In this document: one piece after another, positions 47,100-58,670 of the stretch
Layout of the letters: each line of letters starts with the position of its first letter
Position numbering within the stretch: position 1 is the stretch's first letter
Notes under the pieces: generated by a model
What the model was told of the DNA's origin: nothing
The model's input: the letters and a program-made list of their open reading frames with translations, nothing else
Databases searched by the model: none
Position numbers and translations under genes: made by a program
Assembly (NCBI GenBank): GCA_029204225.1
Contig: CM055100.1
Coordinates: 64,401,067-64,465,066, forward strand
DNA from: Diphasiastrum complanatum
Lineage: Eukaryota; Streptophyta; Lycopodiopsida; Lycopodiales; Lycopodiaceae
Length of the DNA: 64,000 nt
Reading direction: 5' to 3'

Positions 47100-48400
47100 A
47101 TTCAATGAACTGATTGAACTTGCACCTGGCAGATTTGTGCATGTTTCAAAGTCACTTGGAGGATCGAAGTTAGTGGAATTCACTGAACTATTGAAGGAGT
47201 ATCAAGACGTTTTTGCTTGGTCACTCGACGATTTGAAGGGTATACCTGCAGAATTCGGAGAGCACCAAATTGATGTGGTACCTATTTGACAGAGACAATA
47301 TCGTCTCAATCCTAAGTACTCTCTCATGGTCAAGGACGAACTTAACAAGCACCTTAAGGCAGATATAATCTATCCCGTCTTAAGTACTGAATGGATTTCA
47401 CCCATTGTTGTCGTCCCAAAAAAGAAGACTGGCAAAATACGAATATGCCAAGATTTTCGCAAACTCAATGCTACCACAAGGAAGGATCATCATCCTCTGC
47501 CTTTCACTGATTCCATCCTAGATCAGGTTGCTGGTCAAGAGCGTTATAGTTTCTGTGACGGCTTTTCTGGATATAATCAGGTTGGAGTGCGAAAGGAGGA
47601 TCGTTCAAAGACCACATTTTCTTAACTGCGCTGTAGAAGCTGCAAAATTCAAATGCAGCTTGATTGCAGTAAGGTGGTAAGCAAACCAGTGCTGCGCACA
47701 TGAAGGCTAAGTCATGAAGCTGCCAATGGAGCTTGATTGCAGTCACCTAATTACCAAAAAGAGAGCACAATTACTTCGCAGCACCTAGGCCATGCTGCAG
47801 AAGCTGCCAGATTGCCAACGGATCTTGATTGCATCAGTTAGCTAGTAACCAAAGAGCTGATCATATCGCGAAAGCTACGGACTGAGCTACGAATGGACTA
47901 CGGATTGGGGCACTTATGCCTACAACAAAATGCCCTTTGGTCTTTCTAACGCTCCAGCGACTTTTCAACAAATTATGATGTTAATTTTCGTTGCCTTCCT
48001 GAGAACTTCTCTCGAAATATTTATTGATGATTTCTGTGTATACAGTGATATAAAGACACACCTGTAGAAGCTAAAATTAACATTGCAACGGTGTCGAGAT
48101 ACTTGTTTATCTCTTCATCCAGAGAAATGTTTTTTTTGGTATGAAAGAAGGAATATTGCTCGAACACAGAATATCTAACAGAGGAATATAAGTCGACAAA
48201 GATAAAGTGGAGCTTATAAAGAATCTCCAGATACCAACCAATTTATGTGAATTAAAAACTTTCTTAGGACATGTTGGCTATTACAGGAGATTTATTCAAA
48301 ATCATGCTTCTATTGCTGCCTCTCTTACACATCTACTGAAGAAACAAGTGGAATACTTGTGGACGAATGAACAGCAGAAAGCATTCGAAGAATTTTAAGC
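47100..48400 (+). pseudogene. Reverse transcriptase of gypsy F, interrupted by an insertion
   Basis: First part: YQDVFAWSLDDLKGIP, LNPKYSLMVKDELNKHLKAD, EWISPIVVVPKKKTGKIRIC, DFRKLNATTRKDHHPLP, YSFCDGFSGYNQVGV, KTTF. After 47898 it resumes WGTYAYNKMPFGLSNAPATF, IFIDDFCVYS (FIDD active site) and SLHPEKCFFWYE. The blocks are in normal order and would join in place if 47622-47898 were removed. Stops occur at 47290, 48066 and later. Confidence 0.8.
47622..47898. repeat. Insertion of diverged repeats inside gypsy F reverse transcriptase
   Basis: About 277 bases that split KTTF from DWGTYAYN. It consists of three diverged copies of a unit with GAAGCTGCCA...GCTTGATTGCAGT (at about 47635, 47714 and 47803). 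No terminal repeats or coding capacity are visible. Confidence 0.6.
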
Positions 48401-49454
48401 AAAGGTTGATCAATGTTACTATTCTAAGACCATCCAACTGGGCTATTTTATTTCACAGTTATGTGGATGTTTCTGCATTTGCTATTGGCGTCTGTCTAAG
48501 CTAGAAGGACGACCAGAAGAAGGATCATCCCATCTACTATGCGAGTCGACAACTCAGTGCATCAGAGAAAAATTATTCGGCTATAGAAAGGGAAGCACTT
48601 GGCATGATTTTCACTATAAAAAAATTTCGTCATACTTTGCTGGGATATGCATTTATTTTTCATGTGGATCATTATGCTCTTAAATATCTTGTAAATAAAC
48701 CAGATCTATCAGGACGAATTGCTCGATGGGTTCTACTTCTGCAGGAATTTACTTATCAAGAAGAGCTTCAACAAAGAAAATGTCATATGAATGCTGATTA
48801 TCTATCGCGACTCAGCACCGAAAAAATTGAAGACCCTATCAATGATGATTTTACAGACAAACATTTATTCAAGATTTCATCTACAATTTCACTATATTCT
48901 GATATTATTACTTATCTTAAGGATCAGATATATCCGGATGGTTATGATTTGGAGCAAAAGACAGTTTTTCAATATAAGATAGCACCTTATACAATTATTA
49001 ACAATGTTCTATACAAGCTTGGTGCTGACCATCAACTACGAAGATGTCTCGAAACTGAAGATATTAAAAAGGTCGTTAAAGCCTTACACTCAGAAGATGC
49101 TGGTGGACATTTTGCTTTGAAGAATACAGTTAATAAGATATTGACTGCCAAGTATTGGTGGCCAACAATGTTCGAGGATGTATCAAATTTTATTCGTTCA
49201 TGTGATCCATGCCAGAGATCTGGTAAGCCTACAAAAGCAATGAATTGGCCATTGACACCAGTCTTGCCTCTTGCACCATTCGAGAAGTGGGAGATTGACT
49301 TTGTCGGTCCAATCAAACCTGTTACCCGACATACAAAATATCGTTATATTCTAGTTACAACGGATTATGCTACCAAGAACGTTGAAACAGAGACGACAAA
49401 ATGAAACGATGCGAAAACTGTCGCGACGTTCTTATTCAAAAGTATAATCACACT
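48207..49454 (+). pseudogene. RNase H and integrase N-terminus of gypsy F
   Basis: LKTFLGHVGYYRRFIQNHAS begins the connection domain. RNase H blocks: YVDVSAFAIGVCL (Asp), YYASRQLSASEKNYSAIERE (Glu), FHVDHYALKYLVNKPDLSGR (Asp). Integrase: the HHCC finger H..H in LHSEDAGGHF and C..C in CDPCQRSGK, then KWEIDFVGPI with the first catalytic Asp, and YILVTTDYATK. It breaks off at about 49454 inside ATFLFKSIIT, where copia B begins, so the second Asp and the Glu are missing. Confidence 0.8.
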
Positions 49455-49468
49455 TAATTCTACAATAT

Positions 49469-51102
49469 GTGATGGATATTGTACTTGGTATTGAAGAAGA
49501 ACCACAAATTCCTCAAGAAATTCCAAAGTACAAAAAGAGAGCTAGGATGGCTCTACATTATATTAAAATGAATGTCTCAAATGACATCTTAAGAGAAATT
49601 GTGCTTGTACTAATGCCAAAGATGCTTGGGATACTCTCAAGTCCATCTATGAGGCAAAGAATACTTCTAGACTTCTGACACTAAGAAACCAAATTTTTCA
49701 AAGTGTACAGAGAAGTGATGAATGTGCTTCAGCTTATGTAATGAGAATTAAAGACCTCCATAGAGAATTGTCATGCATAGGAGACTCCATCAACCAAAAT
49801 AAACTTGTTCAAGTCATACTTAATGGGTTAAAGGAGGAATATGACAACCTTGTTCAGAGTTATGCCATTAAGGAGAAGCTACCAAGTTTGGAAGCACTCC
49901 AAAGTGTGCTCATTTCTAAAGAATCAAGACAAGAGTATAAACTCTTGAAAATGGAAAGACTGTCTCTCAACATTGATGGTAAAGCCCTCTTTACCAAAGA
50001 CAAACACAAGTCAAGAAGTAAGAATCAACACCAACCCTCTTCAAGCAAGAACAATCTTATTTCCAAGGAGAAAGGAGAAGAGGATGAGTCTTCTCAAGCT
50101 TTCACATCCAAGAAGAAGAAGAAAAACATCAAGTGTTTCTTTTATGGGAAGAAGGGGCATTATGCCACCAATTGCTGTAAGAAGAAGAGTCAATTCAAGC
50201 AAGCCAACATTTCCAATGAAGAGAAGGAAGATGCTCATGCAAGTGATGGAGAGGGATCTCTTATGGTCTCGAGTTTTTCTTCATCACCTTTCAAGAAGGA
50301 TGGTTCGTGGTACATCAACAATGGAGCTTCCTCACATATGTGTAGCTCCAAGCATTCTTTTTCATCCATGACACCTTATGAAAGAGCCAAGAAGTCCATC
50401 TACACAGCAAATGATCATGAGTGTGCTATGGAAGGCATAGGGACCATTCCCTTAAAGCTTTCATCATCAAAAGTTCTTTCTCTGTCTAAAGTACTTTTTG
50501 CTCCTAAGTTAACAAAAAATCTTACTAGTGTTGGGCAATTGTTTGATAGTGGACTAGATGTGAATTTCAATGTTGATACATGTACAATCAAGAAGCATGA
50601 TGATATCCTTGCATTTGGGTCTAGATATGGTGGAATCTACAAGCTTGCTCCCAAAGAGTATGCTAACTCTTGTGATGGTGCTTTTGCTTCTCATATTTCT
50701 TTGGAAGAACTATGGCATAGAAGGTTGGGGCATCCTAACTATAGTTCTATGGTGTCCATGGTCAAGAAAGCCAAAGCTATTGGCTTGCCTAATCTTATCT
50801 CCAAGAATTTCAAGCCATGTGAGGCTTGTGCCATATCTAAGTCTCATAAGAAACCTTTTTCAAAGTCATCTATTAAGACTACACATCCATTGGAGCTCAT
50901 ACACTCGGATGTGCACTTCTCATCTTCAAAGAGCAAGGGTGGTGCTACTTGCTTTGTAGCTTTCATTGATGATTTCACAAGATTTACTTGGTTATATCTT
51001 CTAGCTTCAAAGTCTATGGTTTTTGACAATTTTCTAAAGTTCAAAGCTCTAGTTGAAAAGCAATTTTCATACGAAATCAAGATTCTTAGGGCCCTCAACT
51101 AG
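49469..51102 (+). pseudogene. Copia B gag-zinc knuckle-protease-integrase N-terminal part
   Basis: Same family as copia A: MMDIVLGIEEEPQIPQEIPK, a frameshift near 49680, MRIKDLHRELSCIGD, LNGLKEEYDNLVQSYAIKE, KALFTKDKHK. The zinc knuckle CFFYGKKGHYATNC has its second Cys changed to Tyr. The protease site is WYINNGASSHM: the catalytic Asp is Asn. Then LWHRRLGHPNYSSMVSM, CEACAISKSHKKPFSK, HSDVHFSS. It stops at 51102 after KQFSYEIKILRALN, so the integrase core is only partly present. Confidence 0.85.
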
Positions 51103-52433
51103 TTCCTGATCGATGCAGCTAACTCTCCGGATCCTATTGTTCATGAAGCCTACTATAGTGTGACAGTAAGAATCGTAATCTCTCTTGCCTTATTTTTTAA
51201 GTGGAAATTGTATCAACTTGATGTCTCCAACGCTTTTTTGAATGGCTATCTTGAGGAGGAGATATACATGGAACAACCTCAAGGATTCATCAAGGATAAA
51301 TCTAAGGTGTGTTTGCTATTTAGAAGTCTTATGGCTAGAAGCAAGCACCTAGATCATGGTATTCAAGACTCAACAACTTTCTACTTTCATTAGGATTTGT
51401 GCTTAGTGACTATGATCCTTCTATGTACTTAAAGTTTGATGGTAGTAATATTGTCATTCTTCTAATCTATGTAGATGACATTATTCTTAGTGGAAGTTGT
51501 TTGATGCTAGTTCAAGAAACTAAGGATGCATTAGGAGGAGAATTTAAAATGCAAGATCTAGGAGAGATCCATTACATTTTAGGCCTTAAGATTGATTTTC
51601 ATGAAGAGTATGCTCTTATTTGTCAATCTAGATATGTCTTTTCTATGTTGAGAAAATTCAATATGCAAAATTGCAAAGGCATAGATACTCCCATGGAGCA
51701 ACATGTAAAAGACCCTATTAAAGGTGATGAAAGATCCTTCGAGGACATCACACTTTATAGGAGTCTTATAGGCTCCTTAATTTGGCTTACTATCACTAGA
51801 CCCGATTTGAGCTATTGTGTGCACAAATTGAGTCAATTTATGCAAGATCCTAAGATCCAACATTGGAAGATGGCCAAGAGAATTCTAAGATATGTATGTT
51901 CTACTCAAGATTATGGTTTATTGTACAAGAATGAAGATCTAACCATTGTTGGCTATTCGGATTCCGATTTTGCAAGTGATAAATTGGATTGGAAGTCCAT
52001 TAATGCATATACTATCTTTCTTGGAGGCAATCTTGTGGCTTGGCTTTCAAAGAAGCAAGATACCATATCTCTATCTTCTTGTGAGGCCGAGTACAAAGCA
52101 CTCACTACAACAACTAAAGAGGTGCTTTGGATCAAGAGGCTTATCATGGAGCTAAAATGCATCAAAGAGGATGATCTTCTGTTGATCAAGTGTGACAACA
52201 TATCGGCCCAAGCTCTTGCAAACAATCCTATCTTTCATGCAAGAAGCAAGCATATAGAAGTGGCACACCATTTTGTAAAGGAAAAGCTCATTGGAGGTGA
52301 AATAAACTTGGAACATGTCAACACATCTTCATGTATTGCTGATCTTCTCACAAGGCCACTTTGTAAAAGTGCCTTCTCAAAGCATAGATCTAATCTTGGT
52401 CTTATCTCAAGATCGATGCTTGATCCATATTAG
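51103..52433 (+). pseudogene. Copia B reverse transcriptase and RNase H
   Basis: After the break: KLYQLDVSNAFLNGYLEEEI, YMEQPQGFIKDKSKVCLL, a frameshift near 51330, then a long open frame from 51399 with LLIYVDDIILSG (YVDD), LGEIHYILGLKIDF, YRSLIGSLIWLTITRPDLSY, RNase H GYSDSDFASDKLDWKS, SLSSCEAEYKAL, IKCDNISAQALANNP and the C-terminal HIEVAHHFVKEKL, TSSCIADLLTRPL. Motifs from YVDD to the stop are intact. About 500 residues between the integrase start and reverse transcriptase are deleted. It is followed by a polypurine tract and LTR start. Confidence 0.85.
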
Positions 52434-52451
52434 ATACTTTTTTAGGAGGAC

Positions 52452-52567
52452 TGTTGAAATATTGAAAAAATCTATCTAATGTTGTAAGTAGGGGTCCTAA
52501 AAATGCCAAAGCTTAATTGAGCTCTTTTGGCTTAATAAAGACCCATCTTAGAATAAAATATTCAAGG
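52452..52567 (+). mobile_element. Truncated 3' LTR of copia B
   Basis: Starts TGTTGAAATATTG after TTTTAGGAGGAC (polypurine tract) and is cut after about 116 bases, where gypsy F LTR sequence resumes. Confidence 0.6.
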
Positions 52568-52710
52568 TGGTTACTTTTTAATGTCTGTCAACAAGCAGAA
52601 TAACACTCGAAATCACTTGTCATAAATTGTACAAAAAACATGACTTTCTAACGCTGGACCGACATTATTTACTATAAAATCTATATTAACCCTATTGGTA
52701 TAGTACGACA
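52568..52710 (+). mobile_element. Terminal part of the gypsy F 3' LTR
   Basis: Closely matches 44147-44300 including the TATAGTACGACA end. It implies copia B sits within gypsy F and that the rest of gypsy F integrase and most of its 3' LTR have been lost. Confidence 0.65.
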
Positions 52711-53876
52711 TCCAGCTTCTTTCTCAGATCAGATGGCCCTTGTGCATAGTAGAGACATCCAAAAACATGTAGATGTTTCAAGCTTGGTTTGTATCCGTAG
52801 TAGGCTTCAAACGGTGTCTTTGAATCAACTGCTTTAGTGTTGGAGTAGTTCTACAGATAGCAGGCCATAGAGATTGCTTCTGCCCAAAATGTTTGAGGTA
52901 AATGGGCGTTGGTTGTCATGGATCGTGCAGCTTCCAACAGTGTGCGGTTCTTCCGCTCAGTTAATCCATTTTGTCGAGGAGTGTAGCTTGTAGCAAATTG
53001 TTGGTGCACGCCACATGATGACAGATAGTCCTTCATCTCATTTGATAGGTACTCTCCCCCTGAATCAAACCGTAGGGTCTTGATTTTCTGACCAGTCTGA
53101 TTCTTAGCATATTGCTTGAATTCTTTGAAGCATTTGCATGCTTCTGACTTGTTCTTAATGAACATTACACTAGTAAAATGGGAGTAGTCATCAATGAATG
53201 TAATAAAATATAGAGTCTTACCCAAGGAAGGTACGCTCATAGGACCACATAAGTCACTGTGTATCAGTGACAAAATGGACTTGGCTCTTCTGGCCTGTCC
53301 TCTTGGAAATCTGGTTCTAGGTTGTTTGCCTAGTAAGCAAATTTCATAGACAGATTGATTAGCTGTAGTAATAGCATTTACATTCATGTCTTTGACCATT
53401 TTGCTATGATGCATATACAAGATTGAATGCATGTTTAGATGTCCTAATCTCTGATGCCATAAATTAGCATCTGAACAACTCACAAAAAGTGCAACATCGT
53501 GACTCAGTATGTACAAATCTTCTTCTCTATAAGAAGAGAGGATTTCCTTTGAGTTCTCATCTAAAATAGTACATCGCCTAGTTGTAAACAAAGCTCTACA
53601 GCCTTGATCAGTGATCTTGCAAATAGACAATAAGTTCTTTGTTAATTTGGGTACATAAAGTACACCATTAGGCTGCCTAGTGATGCCATCAGAGAATTGT
53701 AGTCGAATAGAGCCTTGGCCTTCGACTTGATGTGAAGTGGAGTCACCAAAGAAGATGTACTTCGATTCTGTAGCTGTGAGTGTAGAGAAGTGGTTTTTGT
53801 ATGGAGTCATGTGCTGAGAGGCATCTGAATCAATATACCATTGATGGGCATCTCTATTGGATTGATCTTGTACCAT
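52711..53876 (-). pseudogene. Copia G protease-integrase
   Basis: Protease QWYIDSDASQHMTPYKNHF (DSG changed to DSD), QPNGVLYVPKLTKNLLSICK, GAG pre-integrase LWHQRLGHLNMHSILYMH, integrase IHSDLCGPMSVPSLGKTLYF with catalytic Asp, LRFDSGGEYLSNEM (second Asp), PRQNGLTERKNRTLLEAARS (Glu). One stop near 52853, then TKAVDSKTPFEAYYGYKPSL, HVFGCLYY. It ends at 52711 where gypsy F begins. Integrase is otherwise complete; reverse transcriptase is absent here. Confidence 0.85.
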
Positions 53877-53879
53877 CAG

Positions 53880-54725
53880 CGCTCTCTCATCTTCTTGAAA
53901 ATCTTTGACTGTGTCAAAGTTGCCTTGTTGCTACTACTGCATCTTCTTCTTGGCTTCATTATGTTTGAGGACACGACAGTCCTTGATATCATGGTTGGTT
54001 CTTTTGTAGTACCTTCAAAATAGCTTGGTCTTGGACGATGATTGGTTGTGTTGTTGTTGTTGTGGTTGTGAAGCTGCAGGCTGTTCTGCCTTTGTCTTCT
54101 TGTCCTTGAAGCCTTTCTTCTTCTTGGACTGCTACTTGGTTGAGCAGAGTGCCATGGATTTGGTACTCATTGACGTGGACAAGCTTTTTCTCCTTACTTC
54201 TTCCTGCAATAGACTTGCTGCCAATTTTTGTAGAGACAACGTAGAAGTGTTGCTAAGAAGCAATACTAAATTGTCATAGGAGGATGGACGACTGGCAAGA
54301 AGAGACATGGTAGAGTCTTCTTCTGATATAGGTGATCCTCTTGCAGCTAGTTGGTTTAACAACTATTTGAACTCGTTCAGATGGTCACTTATTGAGGTGC
54401 CTTTGCTCATTCTGAATGTCAGCATCTTCTTCCTCAAGAAGAGACGAGTGGACACATCTGAGGTCTCGTAGATGCTTGTAAGGATATCCCATGCTTCTCT
54501 GGAGGTGGTGTTGTTTGACACGTGAGCAATCTGAGTGTCTTTCAAAATCAGAGATACAATGGCAAGTGCTTTGCCATCCTCTGTTTCCCATGTTCGAAGC
54601 AATTCAGGCTCTATGGGCTTGGGTATTGAACCATTTACGTACCCCCACAGCTCTTTCTCGATCAGGATCATCCTCATCTCAAACTTCCACATGTGGAAGT
54701 CATCTCCGTTGAATTTGTTGATCAA
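53880..54725 (-). pseudogene. Copia G gag
   Basis: KFNGDDFHMWKFEMRMILIE, LWGYVNGSIPKPIEPELLRT, NNTTSREAWDILTSIYETSD, then after a stop LASRPSSYDNLVLLL and LAASLLQEEVRRKSL. A weak zinc-knuckle remnant YYKRTNHDIKDCRVLKHN has lost its first Cys pair. It is nearly identical to 25359-25721 where the two overlap. Confidence 0.8.
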
Positions 54726-54771
54726 GTGGATCTCTGAGGTTGAACCTTACATAGCGATCGAGTAGGCACAT

Positions 54772-55188
54772 ATAATTGTCTTCTTAATAATGTTTGTGTG
54801 AGAGGAACAAGAGTTATCATTAAACAAGAATGCAAAGGTGTAGAACAATAGCGAATCTGTATATTGAAGTTGTAAATACAACGATCAGACCACAATACAA
54901 TTGCGTTGATAAGCGCGTGATCCTACTAATAGATTTAAGACAATTGCTAAGGTTCTAAAATAGTTCTCTTTCTCTCTCTCTCTATGATCACTAACTCTGA
55001 GGAGTCAGCTACTGATAAAAGGCGTTCTCCGCTATCTGACCTTATGTATCATGATTCTCTCTCTCTGTACAATCGCTCAATCACATGTATATATATCAGC
55101 TGAAAAAATCTTGTACTAACTTAACTTTACAATTACAAGATTGATAACAGCTGTTAAACTGATCAGTGGATCAATTAGTTGATGGAGC
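54772..55188 (-). mobile_element. Partial copia LTR (block Y)
   Basis: Outer two thirds of the LTR described at 25921-26567, with a short (CT)n at 54966-54983. Confidence 0.65.
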
Positions 55189-55189
55189 A

Positions 55190-55756
55190 TGACATTAGAG
55201 GAGTTTCAAAATAAAAGAAGACCCTTCCTAAAGATGCTTTTTATTTTTTTTTTTAGTTTCGTCCGCCATGTGGCCCAATGAAATTGCAAATCTACGTAAC
55301 ATAGATAGAAATAATAAATTTATAAAAATTAACTTTTAAAAATTTTGAATTTGCCACCGGGCAGGATGGGAAAATGCTATTGGTGGATAGTGTCTGCCAC
55401 AAACATGTGAATCTCCCCGACGACATTGTCTCTAGTTAATTATTTAACCACACTGGTTAATATGTTCATAAATTTCAAACTACACAAGTTTGCCAACAGT
55501 AAGTCATCACATGCATAGGAATTGGTGACATGCATCACAAATAGAAGGTAAGCATAGTTACCACATCTTGTTACTGTGGTCCAGTTATCCATTCACATTG
55601 AATAAGTATCATATAACATTGAGTCGATTTGGCATTTCATAGATTTGAGAATTTGGCGCTAAACTTTGGAAGCAATCGGTATGGCCAGGAGACCAAGATC
55701 TAAAATTGAATCAGTGATTCTTCACAATGAGAAGGATGATGCCTGATTTTGGAAAC
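55190..55756 (+). mobile_element. TIR-type DNA element (copy 4)
   Basis: Starts CATTAGAGGAGTTTC, identical over the first 11 bases to the left end of the complete MITE. It matches copy 2 over its whole length. Confidence 0.5.
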
Positions 55757-56812
55757 CAACAAGATATATCAAAAACTCATGGGTTCTACTGCATCCATCC
55801 TCAAAAGGCATGTTTAGACCAAAAAAGAAAGCAAAGAGGACATTCAAATCATATTGGAAAGCAAAGATCCTTGCCTTTAGGACTTCTCCAGGAGGGCAAT
55901 CAATCTCAGAATTCTTGGTTCAACATGTCTATATGCATTCGGAGTTGTATCTACAAGATTTCAATATTCATGATTGCCAAAAATGTAATCGTAAGTTTGA
56001 AATTTTTTGGGATCTATATTATAATATTCATGCTTTTGAAACTTGTTGAAATCATATCAGTTATCATATATGTATTGCATTCTTGCAGATTTATATCCAT
56101 CCAGCATAAGCGAATGGGAGCCAACACAATCCCTAGCAGGTATATTGGATGTGATTCATTCGGATATTGGAAAATTACAATATAGAGGAAGAACTTCTAA
56201 GGAGCTTGCAGATAGTGGTATATTTTTCTATGAGTCCAAGTACATTCTAGATATGCATGGAGGTTTCGGAAAGCTTGAAGATATACCACTTCCACATTTT
56301 GAAAGTGATGAATGGCTTGCACCTGATAGTATGGTGTCAGAATCTTTTAGATACAAATTACTATTAGATTTGAAAACTCAATGAAATCTAGCATTGGATC
56401 AAAAGTCAATAGATTAAGTTGGTTCCTATCCTTATATGTATTTGTAGATTTTTTTTTCAAATGCAAATGTTCATAGAACACCAACATTATTTGTTTGTAA
56501 GGATGTGCCAGATGACACTCTTTCAGATCTGATGGATGTGGGTTGGGAATCCAAGACAATTGAAGATATTGAATGTAGAATTAAGAAATCATCTACGATA
56601 GTTCGTTATTGCATTGCAAGGCAAATGCTTAGTCTTACATTCAGTTACCAGAGATGGAAACAAATAAGTGGGACATGGATGCCACTTGATCAAGACCTTC
56701 AAATGGATGATCACACAAATCGAAAAAAAGTCCACATTTTCAACAATGGAGATATGCTAACTACAATTATAGTGGAGGATCATTGGAGCTTGAGTTATAT
56801 CAGACAAGAGCT
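55757..56812 (+). pseudogene. Unknown multi-exon gene fragment (plus strand)
   Basis: Three probable exons. Exon 1 from 55757 reads PTRYIKNSWVLLHPSSKGMF, KKKAKRTFKSYWKAKILAFR, EFLVQHVYMHSELYLQDF and ends at TGTAATC/GTAAGT (55989-55990). Exon 2 starts after TTGCAG near 56090: LYPSSISEWEPTQSLAGILD, GKLQYRGRTSKELADSGIFF, LPHFESDEWLAPDS. Exon 3 after TTTGTAAG near 56503: DVPDDTLSDLMDVGWESKTI, KKVHIFNNGDMLTTIIVEDH, WSLSYI. Clean splice joins in one frame argue for true coding origin. The 5' part is missing. I do not recognise the family; the EDHWSLSYI block recalls the His-Trp site of Ulp1 proteases but that is weak. It is broken by the insertion at 56813. Confidence 0.45.
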
Positions 56813-57171
56813 ATAAAGTCCTCACAATAGGATTCTAGTCTAAGCAGACCATACAAAGCAACCACACATGGGAACCGGTGGAGGTTAAACATAAAGTAAC
56901 TTGTTGCTTTCCCAAAGATGCCAACCATAGAGTAATCGGCAAAAACAGAATTAACACAGAATTCCTTCCAAGAAACAGATTCGAAAAGCACAAAAACAAA
57001 CCAATTGTGAACCTGGTAGTGCAATTACCACACAATCGATTGCAATTCGAAAATATTTCCAACGGGAAATTTTTTTTGCAATTCCATCGTTTGTTGCTTA
57101 CTTTGTCGGATTCTCAAAAAAACGTTGAGATTTCCACTTAGCACTTTCAAAGGTAAATCTTACTTAGACTG

Positions 57172-57185
57172 GCTCTGATACCAAT
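57172..57185 (-). promoter_or_regulatory. Primer-binding site of a minus-strand LTR relic
   Basis: The minus strand reads TTGGTATCAGAGCC directly after the LTR end ACTTTATA. A plus-strand TGGTATCAGAGCG follows the same LTR relic at 57263, so two primer-binding-like sites flank it in opposite orientation. Confidence 0.55.
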
Positions 57186-57274
57186 ATAAAGTCCTCACAA
57201 CAATATTCTAGTCTAAGCATACCATACAAAGCAACCACACATGGGAACCGGTGGAGGTTAAATGGTATCAGAGC

Positions 57275-58143
57275 GATATTGTGAGCGATCGCGATCCGAA
57301 GTTCACCAGTCACTTTTGGTCGGCCGTATTCGCTAAACTAGAGACGACACTGAGCTTGGGTTCTTCTGATCATCCTGAGATGGATGAACAGACGGAAAGA
57401 ACAAATCAGACGATGGAACACATGCCTTGGGCGTATGTTTTCAGACGACAATTTGATTGGGAAAAGTACCTTCCATTGATCGAGTTTGCCTATAATAGTA
57501 GTAAGCATTCGGCTACCGGTTATAGCTCGTTCATGCTTATGTATGGTTTTGAGACTAAGTCACCCATTGCGGTTGAGACTTGGACAATCAAGTTTCAGAA
57601 AGTAGCGGATTTCCTACACGATATGCAGGAAATGCTACGGATTGCACGTGAAAATGTCCAAAGTGCCCAGGATAGGGACAGACATTATGCAAATCTGAAG
57701 AGATCACCGAGAGACTTCCAAGTGGGAGATTGGGTATATCTGAAAATCCCAAAGGATTCAAGTATAATGCGTACCAACAAGCATTATAAGTTGTCTCCTA
57801 GGTATAGAGGACCATTTAAGATCTTGAAAAAGATCAGATCCTTAGCTTACCAATTGGAACTCCCAGATGGATCGCAAGTGCATCCCATATTTCACGTTAG
57901 TTGTCTCAATAAGAGTCTACGTGAAGGAGAGCATCTTGGATATGGAGATCAGTTGGACCTGTTGGATGAATCATCATGTGTATCTCATCTTGAACCCAAA
58001 AAGATCTTGGATACAAGAACTAAATGATTGAGAAATCATATAGTTACCGAGCATCTGGTTCGATGGAGGGGATGTACGGACGATGACGATTCTTGGGAAT
58101 AGGAAGGAAGCTTACGAAGAAACTTTCCCAGTTTTAAGTTCTG
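57275..58143 (+). pseudogene. Ty3/gypsy chromovirus integrase C-terminal half and chromodomain
   Basis: SDRDPKFTSHFWSAVFAKLE carries the second catalytic Asp; HPEMDEQTERTNQTMEHM carries the Glu (normally HPQTDGQTER). Then LPLIEFAYNSSKHSATGYSS, DRHYANLKRSPRDFQVGDWV, YKLSPRYRGPFKI, SQVHPIFHVSCLNKSLREGE, and after a stop the chromodomain-like EHLVRWRGCTDDDDSWE with another stop. It is near-identical to 27136-27611 in the overlap. The 5' half of the element is missing. Confidence 0.85.
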
Positions 58144-58172
58144 AGGACAGAACTTGAATAAGGGGGGAAGAA

Positions 58173-58663
58173 TGTCATGCCCATGACTGGTCTCGGGTAG
58201 CACGTCCACGCTAGGGACTGGTAGACCAACAACCCATAAGTTAATTGTGACTATAAGGGAATTGGGGCCCTTATGTGTACATGGTCATAATTAATGGTTG
58301 TAGGCCTAAACATATGGTGGAGTTGGTATGGGTCTATCAGTGAGTCATTAGGGAACTGGATGACATGGCCAATATAGGCTGTAGAAGTGTCTAGTGAGGT
58401 GTCACAGTGCACTACTAGTGGTGCATGGGCCTTGGAGGGTATAAGTATACCTGCTGGGATCTCACTAGTGCATGCTTGATTTGTGATGAGTACCTACATG
58501 CTGCTGGTGTGACTCCTCTTTCTATGACTCTGATTGATCCATAGCTTGGGGCCTAGATCCGTACAATCTAGGTTTGGTTGGGTTGGTTTAACCTCCACCG
58601 GTTCCCATGTGTGGTTGCTTTGTATGGTATGCTTAGACTAGAATCCTGTTGTGAGGACTTTAT
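58173..58663 (+). mobile_element. 3' LTR of the gypsy chromovirus
   Basis: TGTCATGCCCATGACTGG after the purine tract AAGGGGGGAAGAA, to GAGGACTTTAT. The same LTR start occurs at 27641. Confidence 0.7.
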
Positions 58664-58670
58664 AAGAGCT

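Larger units (their letters stand above)
54222..55756. repeat. Duplicated composite block Y
   Basis: Second copy of 25218-27140 with the same internal junctions; about 380 bases between gag and LTR are deleted (junction at about 54771). It ends at TTTTGGAA, where the unknown gene fragment starts instead of the gypsy chromodomain sequence. Confidence 0.75.
56813..58663. mobile_element. Insertion with inverted LTR ends and apparent 7-bp target duplications
   Basis: AAGAGCT occurs immediately before (56806-56812) and after (58664-58670). The ends are inverted: ATAAAGTCCTCACAA at the left, TTGTGAGGACTTTAT at the right, because the right end is a plus-strand gypsy LTR end and the left end is about 82 bases of the same LTR end in minus orientation. 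A second minus copy lies at 57184-57262. Inside are a leader-like region (56897-57170) and the gypsy integrase below. Confidence 0.6.
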
